This document shows, in pieces, positions 14,967 to 24,059 of a stretch of DNA of 64,000 nt. A model generated the notes under the pieces. That model ran no database searches. It was not told where the DNA came from and was given only the letters and a program-made list of their open reading frames with translations. Position 1 is the first letter of the stretch. Each line of letters starts with the position of its first letter. Where the stretch lies: contig NZ_JABWCS010000198.1 in NCBI RefSeq assembly GCF_013359945.1, positions 27,236 to 91,235 of the forward strand, given 5' to 3'. A program made the position numbers and the translations under genes. Source of the DNA: Paenibacillus agri. Its GTDB lineage: Bacteria > Bacillota > Bacilli > Paenibacillales > Paenibacillaceae.

Positions 14967-16631
14967 TTAAAAAATGTCCATATTTGACATCCCAGAGGGT
15001 TTCGTTCTCTTCCCTTCGGGGAATGTACGCCGCCAGAGCAAATAATTGCCGACAGCCAGCAGCACAAGGTATATGTAGACGCCACCTGTCAGTAAGGTCG
15101 CCAGATAATGCAGGCCCACCATGCCGATCAGCAGGAACAGCATCAGAAAGCTGCTTCCCGTAAATTCCTTCTGCTTAGCTGCTTCAAAGCGTTCTGAAAA
15201 AGGCAGCGACCGAGGCAGCAACAGGAAGCACAGCACCGCATAAATAAAATTCGCAAACAGTACAACCACAAGGTCCGGCAGAATCCTAACTCCGTAGAGC
15301 ACTGTGAACACCACCGCTTCTGCCAGGAAAACCGGTACAAACAACCGGAGCAGAGCAGCCTTGAGCATGCCTCTGTACACTGTATGATCACCCGGTAGTG
15401 GAATTACTTTGTAAATCCATGCTCCTTTATAACTTCCTGAATACCGCAGCATTTGCACAACGGTCATCATCAGCGTGGCGCTAAAGTAAATGAACAGGTA
15501 GGTCTTTGAATTCCCGATACCGCCACCATCTCCTAGCCAGATCATATTTAAGATAAATATGAAAGGGAACACAATGGAGAAGCCTAGCGTCGGATATACC
15601 TTTAGCTTAAAGTCCCGTTCTGTCTTCATCATGGACCAGGTAAATCGAAAGAACATGCCCTCTTCCCGGCTCCGGCAAACTACAGTAGATAGCCATCCAG
15701 ATAATCTCGCTGCTTCCCGGCCACCGACCTCTTGTGCCGATAGCTTTTGCAGGCTTTTCTCAAATTGAGGCATAAGCTTTATGTATATGATGATCAGGAG
15801 GAGCGGGAGAATAATCGCCAAACCGGACAACACGCTAAAATGAATGCCTCTCCCTCCACCAAATGCCAGCTCAAACGGGGCAGCAAACCAGACAGGAGGA
15901 ATAAGATATTGCCACCATGCCGGTATGAAGGATGCGCTAAACTCCGCCAGGTTAAACAGCCTGGAAATCAGTTGGTAGCCAACGGTTATGGCAATCATCA
16001 GTACAATCTGCACATAGTTTATGATATCTTTCAATCTTTCTCCGTCGAAAAGCTTCAGGATCAGCAGGTACAGAAATCCTGTAATCACCAGGATGAAGCA
16101 ATTCATCAGCACAATGGCTACACAGTATAAAAGAAAGAACAACGGCCCCTGCCGGAATAGCGAGACGATCAGAGTGGGCCCGGCAAGGCTTAACGTGAGG
16201 GTAAACAGATAGATTAGCACATGGATGTTCTTGGCCATATTCAGGGTACGGCGATTCACCGGTTTGGAGAACAGAATGTTCTTGTCCCGAAGATCCAGCA
16301 GGACGGACGAAAAGTCGGAGACCAGTGTAGTCGTGATCATGAACATCACCACACCCAGAACCAGACTCATTTGCAGCATGTAATGGCCGGATGGAATGAT
16401 GAGCGGGATCAAGAACGTACCCATTATCAAGTAAACCCACTGCGGGCGAAACGGCGAGCCTTCCTTCGGCTCGGCTGATCTTTGCGTAGCCGCAAGAACT
16501 GTAGGTGCCCTTCTCCCATCCATTGTCAGTTTGACTTGTAGAATGCTGCGCATAACGCCGTAATCGATGCCAGCTCTGCAGAACAGTCCCTCCAGCCGAT
16601 CCAATAGCTTCAGCACCCGAAAATCATTCAT
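14967..16631 (-). CDS. ABC exporter membrane protein
   Basis: A polytopic protein of about 554 residues with roughly a dozen hydrophobic segments, of the ABC-2 type permease kind seen beside single ATPase genes in bacilli. A central cytoplasmic stretch separates two membrane halves. ATG at 16629-16631 has AAGAAGGTG at proper spacing; GTG three codons upstream is an alternative. It overlaps the end of the ATPase gene by 8 bp, so the two are translationally coupled and should form one exporter. The substrate is unknown. Confidence 0.8.
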   Translation of the reverse strand: MNDFRVLKLLDRLEGLFCRAGIDYGVMRSILQVKLTMDGRRAPTVLAATQRSAEPKEGSPFRPQWVYLIMGTFLIPLIIPSGHYMLQMSLVLGVVMFMITTTLVSDFSSVLLDLRDKNILFSKPVNRRTLNMAKNIHVLIYLFTLTLSLAGPTLIVSLFRQGPLFFLLYCVAIVLMNCFILVITGFLYLLILKLFDGERLKDIINYVQIVLMIAITVGYQLISRLFNLAEFSASFIPAWWQYLIPPVWFAAPFELAFGGGRGIHFSVLSGLAIILPLLLIIIYIKLMPQFEKSLQKLSAQEVGGREAARLSGWLSTVVCRSREEGMFFRFTWSMMKTERDFKLKVYPTLGFSIVFPFIFILNMIWLGDGGGIGNSKTYLFIYFSATLMMTVVQMLRYSGSYKGAWIYKVIPLPGDHTVYRGMLKAALLRLFVPVFLAEAVVFTVLYGVRILPDLVVVLFANFIYAVLCFLLLPRSLPFSERFEAAKQKEFTGSSFLMLFLLIGMVGLHYLATLLTGGVYIYLVLLAVGNYLLWRRTFPEGKRTKPSGMSNMDIF

Positions 16632-17424
16632 CTGCAGCACCTTCTTGAATTATGGTCACGAATTCACCGGCGATATCCCGGTATTTGTCAAAGCCGGTCA
16701 ACTGGTTAAAAATCTCTTCAAGCGAGCCTTCCCGGCTCTGGTCCTTCAGCTCCGCAAAGCTGCCATCGGCCACAATGTCCCCTCCAGCAATAAGCACAAT
16801 ACGGCTGCTGATCTTCTCGACAACATCCATGATATGCGAGGAGTAGAAAATGGTCTTGCCTCGTGCGGCCAGTGAAGCGAAAATCTCCTTCACCACCATA
16901 ACACTATTGGCATCAAGACCGCTTAGCGGCTCGTCGAGGAACAGAATATCCGGGTCATGCAGCATGCTGGAGATCAGCAGCACTTTCTGCTTCATTCCTT
17001 TGGAAAAGGAGGAGATGCGCATGTCGTAGGCCTTTTCCAGACCAAGCAGAGTGGTCAGCCGCTTGGCCTTGTCATCTGCATCGCTCCGCTTCATGCCGTA
17101 CAGCTCGCCAATGAAGCACAGATACTCCCGTGCCGTCAGGCTATCATATAGTTCCGCGACTTCCGGCACATAGCCGATCCGTCTCTTATAAGTGTTGTCG
17201 CCATCAGCGATATCCTTCCCGAAGATCTCTACGGTCCCGTTATATCCCTCAACCAAACCAAGCATGATCTTAACCGTCGTGCTTTTACCAGCACCGTTTG
17301 GGCCGATATAGCCGATAATCTGCCCCGGATAGACCTCCAAATCAATCCCCCGGAGAACCATTCTGTCTGAGTAATTCATCCACAAGCCAGAGATTGAAAT
17401 CACCGGCTTCTCTGCAACAGCCAT
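16624..17424 (-). CDS. ABC exporter ATP-binding protein
   Basis: A protein of about 266 residues with Walker A (YIGPNGAGKSTTVKIMLG), signature FSKGMKQKVLL, Walker B ILFLDEPLSGLD and the switch histidine in FYSSHIMD. It is the CcmA/NatA-like type that pairs with ABC-2 permeases. ATG at 17422-17424 is preferred because AGGAG lies nine bases before it; an ATG three codons earlier directly abuts that element. It heads a two-gene operon with the permease. Confidence 0.9.
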   Translation of the reverse strand: MAVAEKPVISISGLWMNYSDRMVLRGIDLEVYPGQIIGYIGPNGAGKSTTVKIMLGLVEGYNGTVEIFGKDIADGDNTYKRRIGYVPEVAELYDSLTAREYLCFIGELYGMKRSDADDKAKRLTTLLGLEKAYDMRISSFSKGMKQKVLLISSMLHDPDILFLDEPLSGLDANSVMVVKEIFASLAARGKTIFYSSHIMDVVEKISSRIVLIAGGDIVADGSFAELKDQSREGSLEEIFNQLTGFDKYRDIAGEFVTIIQEGAADE

Positions 17425-17499
17425 TCCTTTCATCTCCTTCCAAATTAACCTGTTATCCCAAGCTGATCTTCCGGAAGCTAGCGGAAGACCTGCCTTAAA

Positions 17500-17517
17500 T
17501 TAGGTTACTTTACCTTA
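17500..17517. promoter_or_regulatory. Possible operator upstream of the ABC exporter operon
   Basis: TTAGGTTAC-TTTACCTTA is an imperfect dyad about 75 bp before the ATPase start, reminiscent of the TTAGGTNACCTAA sites at the left edge of the window. A TAGAAT -10-like element overlaps it on the minus strand. Function is inferred. Confidence 0.25.
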
Positions 17518-17613
17518 TTCTAGCGGAAACTATTCCCTCTTACTATCCTTAATGACACATTATTCGGGAAAACGACGCCGCTTTGGACAAACTGCAATGA
17601 TTTGGCACAATTC

Positions 17614-17653
17614 AAAAAGCAGCACCCCCGGAGTCGTTCCGAAAGGTGCTGCT
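17614..17653 (-). terminator. Terminator of the prenyltransferase gene
   Basis: On the minus strand AGCAGCACC pairs with GGTGCTGCT, with an inner CGGA/TCCG stem, followed by TTTTTG. Confidence 0.8.
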
Positions 17654-17672
17654 AGATATAGAATGAATGGAA

Positions 17673-18626
17673 TTAAGCTAAATTCTGCAAAAGTACCGCT
17701 ATACCCAAAACCATGATACGGGCAGCATTCATCAGGATGAAATTTTTAACGGAAAGAATAAAGGTGCTGGCCTTCTCCTGCTTCGCATGAAACGTTGCAA
17801 CATTGCGGCGGAGCGGAATTAGAGTCAGAAGGATCAGCAGGACGAGCACCGGATGAACCTTCAGGATCAATAACACTACAAGGTCAAGATAAGAGACATA
17901 ATATAGCAGTTTGAACAACAGGAGTGCCCGCTCTCTACCAATATAGACAGGAAGAGTGTATCTGCGGTTTTCAATATCCTCCTCGATGTCGCATATATTG
18001 TTCGCCAGCATAATACCCGAAATCCCCAAAATGGCTGGCACAGAAAACCAGAAGAGATAAATTACCTCTACAAGATTAATATGTAGATTGACCCAGCCCC
18101 CCTGAATCAGTAGCGAGACGACACTATTGTCAGTATGGATATAGGCCGAGATAAAGATAATGACGAAGCCCATGAACAGCCCGGAGAACAACTCTCCCAG
18201 CGGCATCCGTGAGATTGGAATGGGACCAAAGGAATACAGAATGCCAATGAGGAACGACAATCCCCCCAGCAGGAAGACCAGAAGGCCTGTCTGTGACACC
18301 AGCGCAATCCCGCCCCCGGCCGCCAGCACGAGCAGGATGATAATGGTCGCAACCACCGTACGCTCTTTCAGCTTAAAATGAACGATCGCATTATGCGTCT
18401 CATAGCCATAGCCATATGTTTTGGATGCTTTTTTGAAATCATAATAATTGTTAATCGCCGTCGTAGCCATATCAAAACTCAGCAGAGAAATGAACATCAG
18501 ACCAAACCGCAGAATATAAAAATCCTCGAACCGGTACAAGGCGTACAACGTCCCCATTAGAAAAGGAATCATGCTCGCTGCCTTCGTCGGCAGCTCCACA
18601 AACTTCAGAAAACTTCTTACATTCAA
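17673..18626 (-). CDS. menA: UbiA-family prenyltransferase (MenA/MqnP type)
   Basis: An integral membrane enzyme of about 317 residues with eight to nine helices. The first Asp-rich region reads NNYYDFKKASK and the second NNICDIEEDIENRRYT; these bind the Mg-prenyl-diphosphate. UbiA enzymes of this size attach the isoprenoid tail in menaquinone synthesis. Because the window also carries mqnB and mqnD, the acceptor may be 1,4-dihydroxy-6-naphthoate (MqnP role) rather than the MenA substrate. I prefer TTG at 18624-18626, which has AAGGGTGAT at proper spacing; GTG codons three and six codons upstream lack one. Confidence 0.8.
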   Translation of the reverse strand: MNVRSFLKFVELPTKAASMIPFLMGTLYALYRFEDFYILRFGLMFISLLSFDMATTAINNYYDFKKASKTYGYGYETHNAIVHFKLKERTVVATIIILLVLAAGGGIALVSQTGLLVFLLGGLSFLIGILYSFGPIPISRMPLGELFSGLFMGFVIIFISAYIHTDNSVVSLLIQGGWVNLHINLVEVIYLFWFSVPAILGISGIMLANNICDIEEDIENRRYTLPVYIGRERALLLFKLLYYVSYLDLVVLLILKVHPVLVLLILLTLIPLRRNVATFHAKQEKASTFILSVKNFILMNAARIMVLGIAVLLQNLA

Positions 18627-18773
18627 ATCGATCACCCTTATCACTTAAATGAACAGTTCATATCATAGAGTCATTATATCGTAATTTCGAGGTGACCTGT
18701 CAGGAATCGACAGGAAATGAACAAAAAATCATTCCAGAGAAGCAGGGCAGTATGATATGATAGGCAGGCCAAT

Positions 18774-18797
18774 AACAGCGCCCTTCAGGGTGCTGTT
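18774..18797 (+). other. Hairpin in the leader of the acetate-type transporter gene
   Basis: AACAGCGCCC-TTCA-GGGTGCTGTT is a strong stem-loop about 43 bp before the transporter start. No T run follows, so it is not a standard terminator. It may stabilise the mRNA or hold a binding site. Confidence 0.35.
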
Positions 18798-18839
18798 GTC
18801 ATGAGCGAACACTTTTAAATAATGGAGGCATTAACTTTT

Positions 18840-19463
18840 ATGTCAGCGCAACCGCAATCCCCCCAATCCGTCAAGATCGTCACTGCCGATCCTGGTGCCA
18901 TTGGCCTGTTCGGACTAGCTATCGTCACGCTGGTCGCATCTTCACAGAAGCTCGAGATTACCTCGGGACTCAGCTATGTCATTCCTTGGGCTATTTTCCT
19001 GGGCGCCTTCGCCCAGCTATTTGCCAGCATTCAGGATGCTAAGCACAATAATACCTTCGGCATGACCGCCTTTGGAGCCTATGCCTTCTTCTGGTTCGGC
19101 ATGGCCGCCAGCTGGCTGATCAAGCTCGGTGTATTCGGAACAACCCTGGCCGAAGCCGTGGATCCGAAGCAGCTCGGATTTGTGTTTCTGGGATACCTGA
19201 TCTTCACGCTCTTCATGACGATCGGTGCCGTGGAGGCCAATAAGGTCCTGCTGATCATCTTCATCCTGATTGACTTCCTGTTCCTGGGTCTGACGTTTGA
19301 TTCTTTCGGGATTGCGGCTGAAGCCTTTCATAAACTGGCTGCCTTTGCAGAGCTAGGCATCGCTCTGGTCTCCTTCTATGGCTGCGGAGCTTCGGTACTG
19401 AACGCTCACTTCGGACGTTCGTTCCTGCCAATGGGCGCGCCACTGCGTATTTTCAAAAAATAA
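18840..19463 (+). CDS. satP: GPR1/FUN34/YaaH-family acetate/succinate transporter (SatP-like)
   Basis: A protein of about 207 residues with six membrane helices. The N-terminal ADPGAIGLFGLA corresponds to the family motif NPAPLGL, and the helices FFWFGMAASWLI and IFTLFMTIGA fit the fold. These proteins form hexameric channels moving acetate or succinate with protons. ATG at 18840 is preceded by GGAGG eleven bases upstream; an ATG six codons earlier overlaps that element. It is divergent from the prenyltransferase gene and ends in a strong terminator. Confidence 0.85.
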   Translation: MSAQPQSPQSVKIVTADPGAIGLFGLAIVTLVASSQKLEITSGLSYVIPWAIFLGAFAQLFASIQDAKHNNTFGMTAFGAYAFFWFGMAASWLIKLGVFGTTLAEAVDPKQLGFVFLGYLIFTLFMTIGAVEANKVLLIIFILIDFLFLGLTFDSFGIAAEAFHKLAAFAELGIALVSFYGCGASVLNAHFGRSFLPMGAPLRIFKK

Positions 19464-19490
19464 GGATTCAATACCTGCATCAAAAACAAC

Positions 19491-19539
19491 GGATAAACGT
19501 ACACCTGCCACTCTGGCGGAGCGCGTTTATCCTTTTTTT
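19491..19539 (+). terminator. Terminator after the satP-like gene
   Basis: GGATAAACG pairs with CGTTTATCC around a GC-rich loop, followed by seven T residues. Confidence 0.85.
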
Positions 19540-19639
19540 ATGCAGATGTGCTGTCCCTCACGGATAGGCGTGGTACACTATCTGTATACCGCAATAATCA
19601 GATTAGAACCCTCATGTTAACCGAAAGGATTTGGAGACA

Positions 19640-19954
19640 ATGAATGTGTTCACTTCTTCTGAATGGATTGGAACGGCCGTATTTGCCCTAATTCTTCTCA
19701 TTATTGCTTATCGCGTCATTCGTGGGCTTCCCAAGATGACAGGAGACATCGCCGCTTTTCGCAAAAGAACACTCGTCTGGACCCAGGTGGCGCTGGTATT
19801 GACCGTACTTCAATTGAATTTCAAGGCCGGGGATTGGCGCTTCGCCATTATCCTGGGTATGATCGTTCTCTTCACCGGCAGCATCTGGCTGGCCGCTCGC
19901 CGTGAAGATCTTCGCAGCGGTGCAGGAGCAGATCCTGCCGGACATAATAAATAG
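19640..19954 (+). CDS. Small two- to three-helix membrane protein, unknown function
   Basis: A protein of about 104 residues. Hydrophobic segments lie near residues 10-27 (WIGTAVFALILLIIAY), 47-60 and 70-88 (FAIILGMIVLFTGSIWLA), joined by a basic loop; the tail is polar. AAGGA precedes ATG at 19640; TTG three codons earlier is an alternative start. I do not recognise the family. It stands alone between two terminators and is probably monocistronic. Confidence 0.7.
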   Translation: MNVFTSSEWIGTAVFALILLIIAYRVIRGLPKMTGDIAAFRKRTLVWTQVALVLTVLQLNFKAGDWRFAIILGMIVLFTGSIWLAARREDLRSGAGADPAGHNK

Positions 19955-19958
19955 ATTC

Positions 19959-19983
19959 AAGGCTCCCGCAAGGGAGCTTTTTT
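19959..19983 (+). terminator. Terminator after the small membrane protein gene
   Basis: AAGGCTCCC-GCAA-GGGAGCTT followed by T residues, five bases after the stop. Confidence 0.85.
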
Positions 19984-20085
19984 CATGTCCTCCCGCTGAA
20001 GTGCGAACAAGTTGTGACAAAAGCATAGTTCATGCCAGCCTAACCATACTAAGCTCATTCCAAGAGGATTACGGAGGGATGACGG

Positions 20086-20562
20086 ATGGGCAAAAAGATG
20101 AATCTGCTGATGTTCAGCGGGGACTATGATAAAGCAATGGCGGGATTGATCCTGGCAAATACTGCTCGGGATATCGAATGCGAGGTGACCATGTTCTTTG
20201 CGTTCTGGGGGCTGTTCCTGGTCCGTGACCCGGAGAAGATGACACTGGAGGACAAAAGTATTTACGAAAAGCTGATGGATGTCATGACCCCCAAAGGACC
20301 AGAACAACTCCCCCTGTCACGGATGAATTTTAGCGGGCTGGGCCGGATGATGCTGGAAGAGATGATGGAGGCGCAGGGCGCACCGAAGTTAATTCATTTT
20401 CTCAAGGGCGCCCGTAAAAAGAACATCAAGTTCTATGCCTGCAAGCTCTCCGTGGAAATCATGGGCTTCAAACCGGAGGAATTCCTGCCGGAAGTAGAGA
20501 TTATTGATGCGGCAGCTTATTTGAAGGATGCGCTGGAGAGTGACATGCAGCTGTTCATCTAA
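20086..20562 (+). CDS. DsrE/DsrF-like small protein
   Basis: A 158-residue protein of the DsrE/peroxiredoxin-like fold: an N-terminal beta strand MNLLMFSGDYDKAMAGLILA, then VTMFFAFWGLFLV, a central Met-rich helix (GRMMLEEMMEA), and a conserved Cys in KFYACKLSVEIMGF near residue 125. In this group that cysteine often carries persulfide during sulfur transfer. GGAGGG precedes the ATG. The cysteine-desulfurase-like gene begins 75 bp downstream on the same strand, which fits a sulfur-relay partnership; that link is inferred from proximity. Confidence 0.8.
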   Translation: MGKKMNLLMFSGDYDKAMAGLILANTARDIECEVTMFFAFWGLFLVRDPEKMTLEDKSIYEKLMDVMTPKGPEQLPLSRMNFSGLGRMMLEEMMEAQGAPKLIHFLKGARKKNIKFYACKLSVEIMGFKPEEFLPEVEIIDAAAYLKDALESDMQLFI

Positions 20563-20637
20563 CTCTCAAGCTTGGGCGTTAACCTATTCACTGAGCGGGG
20601 CATATACTGAGGCCAAAGAAACTACAGGCTGGAGGGA

Positions 20638-22152
20638 ATGTCCGTGCTGAATATCATCCCCGCCTCTTCCCGGGAGACGCCATCTTCGCTGCAAACTTAC
20701 TTTGCATCCTTTCGCGAGCACACCATCGGAACAGGATTTACGCTTACGACACCCTATGGCAGACAGCCTCTCTTGTACGCTGACTGGACCGCCAGCGGAC
20801 GTCTTTACGAGCCCATCGAGCGCCGAATGCTGGAGACGTTCGGCCCTTATGTCAGCAACCCCCATACTGAATCCAACACTACCGGGCTGACAATGACCTT
20901 GGCCTATATCGAGGCCCGGAATATTATTAAAGCCCATGTCCACGCCGAGCCGCAGGATGCGCTGCTCTTCTGCGGCAACGGCACCACTGGGGCAATAAAC
21001 AAGCTCCAGCGCATTCTGGGCTTGAAGATGCCGGAATGGCTGCATGGCAGAAGCCTTGATCCTGAAGACCGACCGGTCATCTTCGTCAGCCACATGGAGC
21101 ATCATTCTAACCTTCTGCCCTGGCAGGAGAGTCTTGGCGATGTCGTTACTGTACCTCCGGCAGCGGACGGGAACATCGATCTGAATCAGCTCGAATACCT
21201 GCTGCGTCTTTACCGGCACCGGCGCCTGAAAATCGGCGCCTTCACGGCCTGTTCCAATGTGACAGGCGTCCGTACACCCTACCATCAGCTCGCCGCAGCC
21301 ATGCATCGCCACGGTGGGGTCTGCTTTGTTGATTTTGCCGCCAGCGCCCCCTATGAGCTGATCGATATGCATCCGGCTTCACCGCAGGAGAAGCTCGACG
21401 CGATCTTCTTCTCCCCGCATAAATTCCTCGGCGGGCCCGGAAGCAGCGGCGTGCTGCTGTTCGACTCCGCCCTTTATCGCAGCCGCCTTCCCGACGAGCC
21501 TGGCGGCGGCACCGTGGTTTGGGTCGATGCCTGGGGCGGCCGCCGCTACATAGAGGATATAGAAACCCGCGAGGATGGCGGCACGCCGGGCTTCCTGCAG
21601 GCCTTCCGCACTGCACTGGCTATTCATCTGAAAGAAGCCATGAACGGGGGCGGTGAATACATGCTGCTCAGGGAGCGGGAACTTTGCCGGCAGCTGCTGG
21701 ATGGATTGCAGACTATACCCGGATTAACCGTATTGGCCGGAGAGCAACAGGAACGGCTAGGGATTGTTTCCTTTACGATACGCGATATCCACTATAACCT
21801 CGCGGTGCAGCTGCTGAACGACCGCTTCGGCATCCAGGCCCGCGGAGGCTGTTCTTGCGCGGGTCCCTACGGCCATCATCTGCTGGGGCTCGGCCCTAAG
21901 GAATCGGCTGGCTTTATCAAGGCTATCTACGCTGGAGATCAGTCATTTAAGCCGGGCTGGGTCCGGTTTTCGCTCCACCCCATCATGACAGATAAAGAAG
22001 TGGCGCGAATGGTCTCAGCCATCCGCGCCATCGTAATGCATATTGAAGAGTGGAGACAGGATTACAGGTATAACCCCGAAACTAACGGCTGGCAGCACAT
22101 TACTGCTGCCGCACCGGCAATTAAGGATACCGCCGGGTGGTTTCGCCTGTGA
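20638..22152 (+). CDS. Class V aminotransferase, cysteine desulfurase/selenocysteine lyase-like
   Basis: A 504-residue PLP enzyme. Recognisable parts are the cofactor-binding HMEHHSNLLPW, the aspartate in VCFVDFAASAPYE, the Schiff-base lysine in FFSPHKFLGGPG, and a cysteine-bearing loop RGGCSCAGPYGHHLL that may be the sulfur-accepting site. It is longer than IscS/SufS (about 400), with extensions at both ends. ATG at 20638 has GGAGG only two bases away; GTG two codons later has better spacing and may be used. It follows the DsrE-like gene. The substrate is not certain: related enzymes act on cysteine or its sulfinate, or are of unknown role. Confidence 0.8.
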   Translation: MSVLNIIPASSRETPSSLQTYFASFREHTIGTGFTLTTPYGRQPLLYADWTASGRLYEPIERRMLETFGPYVSNPHTESNTTGLTMTLAYIEARNIIKAHVHAEPQDALLFCGNGTTGAINKLQRILGLKMPEWLHGRSLDPEDRPVIFVSHMEHHSNLLPWQESLGDVVTVPPAADGNIDLNQLEYLLRLYRHRRLKIGAFTACSNVTGVRTPYHQLAAAMHRHGGVCFVDFAASAPYELIDMHPASPQEKLDAIFFSPHKFLGGPGSSGVLLFDSALYRSRLPDEPGGGTVVWVDAWGGRRYIEDIETREDGGTPGFLQAFRTALAIHLKEAMNGGGEYMLLRERELCRQLLDGLQTIPGLTVLAGEQQERLGIVSFTIRDIHYNLAVQLLNDRFGIQARGGCSCAGPYGHHLLGLGPKESAGFIKAIYAGDQSFKPGWVRFSLHPIMTDKEVARMVSAIRAIVMHIEEWRQDYRYNPETNGWQHITAAAPAIKDTAGWFRL

Positions 22153-22192
22153 GTTTCGTTAACCCCGCTGACCTCCAGCGTAACTAACATCT

Positions 22193-22222
22193 AGATGTCT
22201 GATCAGCGAGACATCTTATTAT
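22193..22222. terminator. Hairpin between convergent genes
   Basis: AGATGTCT-N8-AGACATCT followed by an A/T-rich TATTATT tract, between the desulfurase-like gene and the oppositely oriented reductase. A weak terminator is likely. Confidence 0.4.
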
Positions 22223-22250
22223 TGAGATAGCCTATTTGCGAAACAGCCTA

Positions 22251-23168
22251 CTATAGAGACTGCCCGTCCTTTACCATGCCCAGATCAGCGGCAGCCGCAT
22301 TGGCGATGACCTGTGCGACATCCTTGCAGCCAGGAATTACACTCGTTACTGCAGGATGCTGAAGGCACCAGCCCAAGGCCCATTGCGCCATTGGAATGCC
22401 TTCCGGCACTTCACTTTCTGCAATCTTAGCGACTTCGAGCAATTGCTTCTGCCGCGTGTCCGCATTGTGATTCGCCCGGACATCACCGGTCGGGAAGGCC
22501 GCATCCGGCTTATATTTCCCGCTTAGATAGCCGCTGGCAAGCGGTACCCGTGCCAGCACACCCAGGTTATGCTTGGCGCACAGCGGGAAGACTTCTTCTT
22601 CCGGGCCGCGTTCCAGACGGTTATATACGACCTGTATGGCCTCTGCCCCAACTGCCTGAGCGGAGGCTGTCTGGTGAACACCTGTGCCAGAGGCACTAAT
22701 GGAAATTCCTAAGTGACGAATTTTTCCGGCCTGCACCTGTCTATCCAGCATGCTCCACAGTTTGTCGTTCTCGAACTCGGCGTCGGTCCCCGAATGGAAC
22801 TGATAGAGATCGACATACTCGGTCTGGAGCGATTTAAGTGAATCATCCAGTTGCTTCAGCACCTGATCGGCACTCCATAGCTGTTCCCGCTGGAGATGTC
22901 CCTTGAATCCGTGGCCGAACTTGGTCGCCACAATCCAGTCCTCACGTTTACGACGGGCCAGATAGTTACCAATGAACCTCTCAGACAAGTGGTCGCCGTA
23001 ACATTCTGCTGTATCAATCAGATTGATTCCAAGTTCCCCGGATTTGTCCAGCATGGCATCAACTTCGTTTTGGGTAAAATCCTTGCCCCATTCCCCGCCA
23101 AACTGCCAGGTCCCAATTCCGATCACAGACACATTCAGTCCCGTGCTTCCAAGCTTGCGGTATTTCAT
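22251..23168 (-). CDS. Aldo/keto reductase
   Basis: A 305-residue TIM-barrel oxidoreductase. The catalytic tetrad is visible as Asp and Tyr in INLIDTAECYGDHLSE, Lys in IVATKFG and His in LYQFHSG. C-terminal SVIPGCKDVAQV is the NADPH-phosphate site. The start has GAGGTGGCGTT before ATG. Family members reduce aldehydes, ketones or sugars with NADPH; the substrate is unknown. The adjacent VTT gene is on the same strand 81 bp upstream. Confidence 0.9.
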   Translation of the reverse strand: MKYRKLGSTGLNVSVIGIGTWQFGGEWGKDFTQNEVDAMLDKSGELGINLIDTAECYGDHLSERFIGNYLARRKREDWIVATKFGHGFKGHLQREQLWSADQVLKQLDDSLKSLQTEYVDLYQFHSGTDAEFENDKLWSMLDRQVQAGKIRHLGISISASGTGVHQTASAQAVGAEAIQVVYNRLERGPEEEVFPLCAKHNLGVLARVPLASGYLSGKYKPDAAFPTGDVRANHNADTRQKQLLEVAKIAESEVPEGIPMAQWALGWCLQHPAVTSVIPGCKDVAQVIANAAAADLGMVKDGQSL

Positions 23169-23249
23169 AACGCCACCTCATCCTTTCATATCTGGAGTTT
23201 AATTAAACTTGAGATCTCTGCTTGTCCTCTATGTTACTTTTTGTCCAAA

Positions 23250-23867
23250 TTATTTGCCACTGCCGCCATCACTTGCTGTTCTAGTAAAATAACTTTCTAT
23301 AGCTTTGACGCCCCAGAAAGACAACGCTATAAAGAGCAGTACGTATAATCCTTCCGCGGGACGGCGGATAAAGCGCTCCAGATCATTGCCGATATAGGAG
23401 ACCGCAAACACCATAATCGCTTTGCCCGCGATCAAAGCCAATAGATAGGAACGCAGCCGCATTCCGGCCAGTCCGGCAGCCATATTAATGACAACGAATG
23501 GTCCTACGGGAAACAAACTAAGCAGAAACACATAACTGAAGCCCCGCTGGCGTACCCAGGTCATACTCTTCGCCACCTTTGGGCGCAGGGCCCATTTGCG
23601 CAGATAGGGGTGGGAAGCGATTTTGCGCACAATCAGAAAAGTCGTTACACAGCCCGCGACCAGACCAATCCACGAATACAAAAAGCCAAGCCACAAACCA
23701 TACACCGCACCGTTCAAACCGACGATAGCGATGGTAGGCAGGGGTGGCACAAATGATTTCATAAAAGTTAATGCAATGCCCGGAAAAGGGCCGAACGAAC
23801 GATATTGTTCCAGCATGTGCCGCAGATTATCCTCTGTCAGCCATGAGGCGATATCCAGATAGTACAT
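23250..23867 (-). CDS. TVP38/TMEM64 (VTT-domain) membrane protein
   Basis: A 205-residue protein with four to five membrane segments and the VTT/SNARE-associated signature: FVPPLPTIAIVGLNGAVYG then LVAGCVTTFLIVRKIAS, and LSLFPVGPFVVINMAAGLAG. It belongs to the family of DedA and TMEM64, proposed lipid scramblases or half-transporters that affect undecaprenyl-phosphate or phospholipid flipping. The exact lipid is unknown. Confidence 0.85.
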   Translation of the reverse strand: MYYLDIASWLTEDNLRHMLEQYRSFGPFPGIALTFMKSFVPPLPTIAIVGLNGAVYGLWLGFLYSWIGLVAGCVTTFLIVRKIASHPYLRKWALRPKVAKSMTWVRQRGFSYVFLLSLFPVGPFVVINMAAGLAGMRLRSYLLALIAGKAIMVFAVSYIGNDLERFIRRPAEGLYVLLFIALSFWGVKAIESYFTRTASDGGSGK

Positions 23868-24017
23868 AACGTGCCGCTCTCCTCATCCATCCTGTAATAG
23901 TAGCTCCATGCCACTTCAGGTTAATCACTAAGCACTGAGCTTCAATTATACAATACATTGGGACAAAATTGACGTGGCGAATTTGGTACGGGCATCTTCA
24001 TCCCGCAGGCATAGTTC

Positions 24018-24026
24018 TGTTATAAT
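24018..24026 (+). promoter_or_regulatory. Extended -10 promoter of a 38-codon gene
   Basis: TGTTATAAT is a consensus extended -10 located 33 bp before the small ORF at 24060; no good -35 is present, which extended -10 promoters tolerate. Confidence 0.5.
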
Positions 24027-24059
24027 CCGGGTTAATAACCATTATGAAGGTGGGCGATT

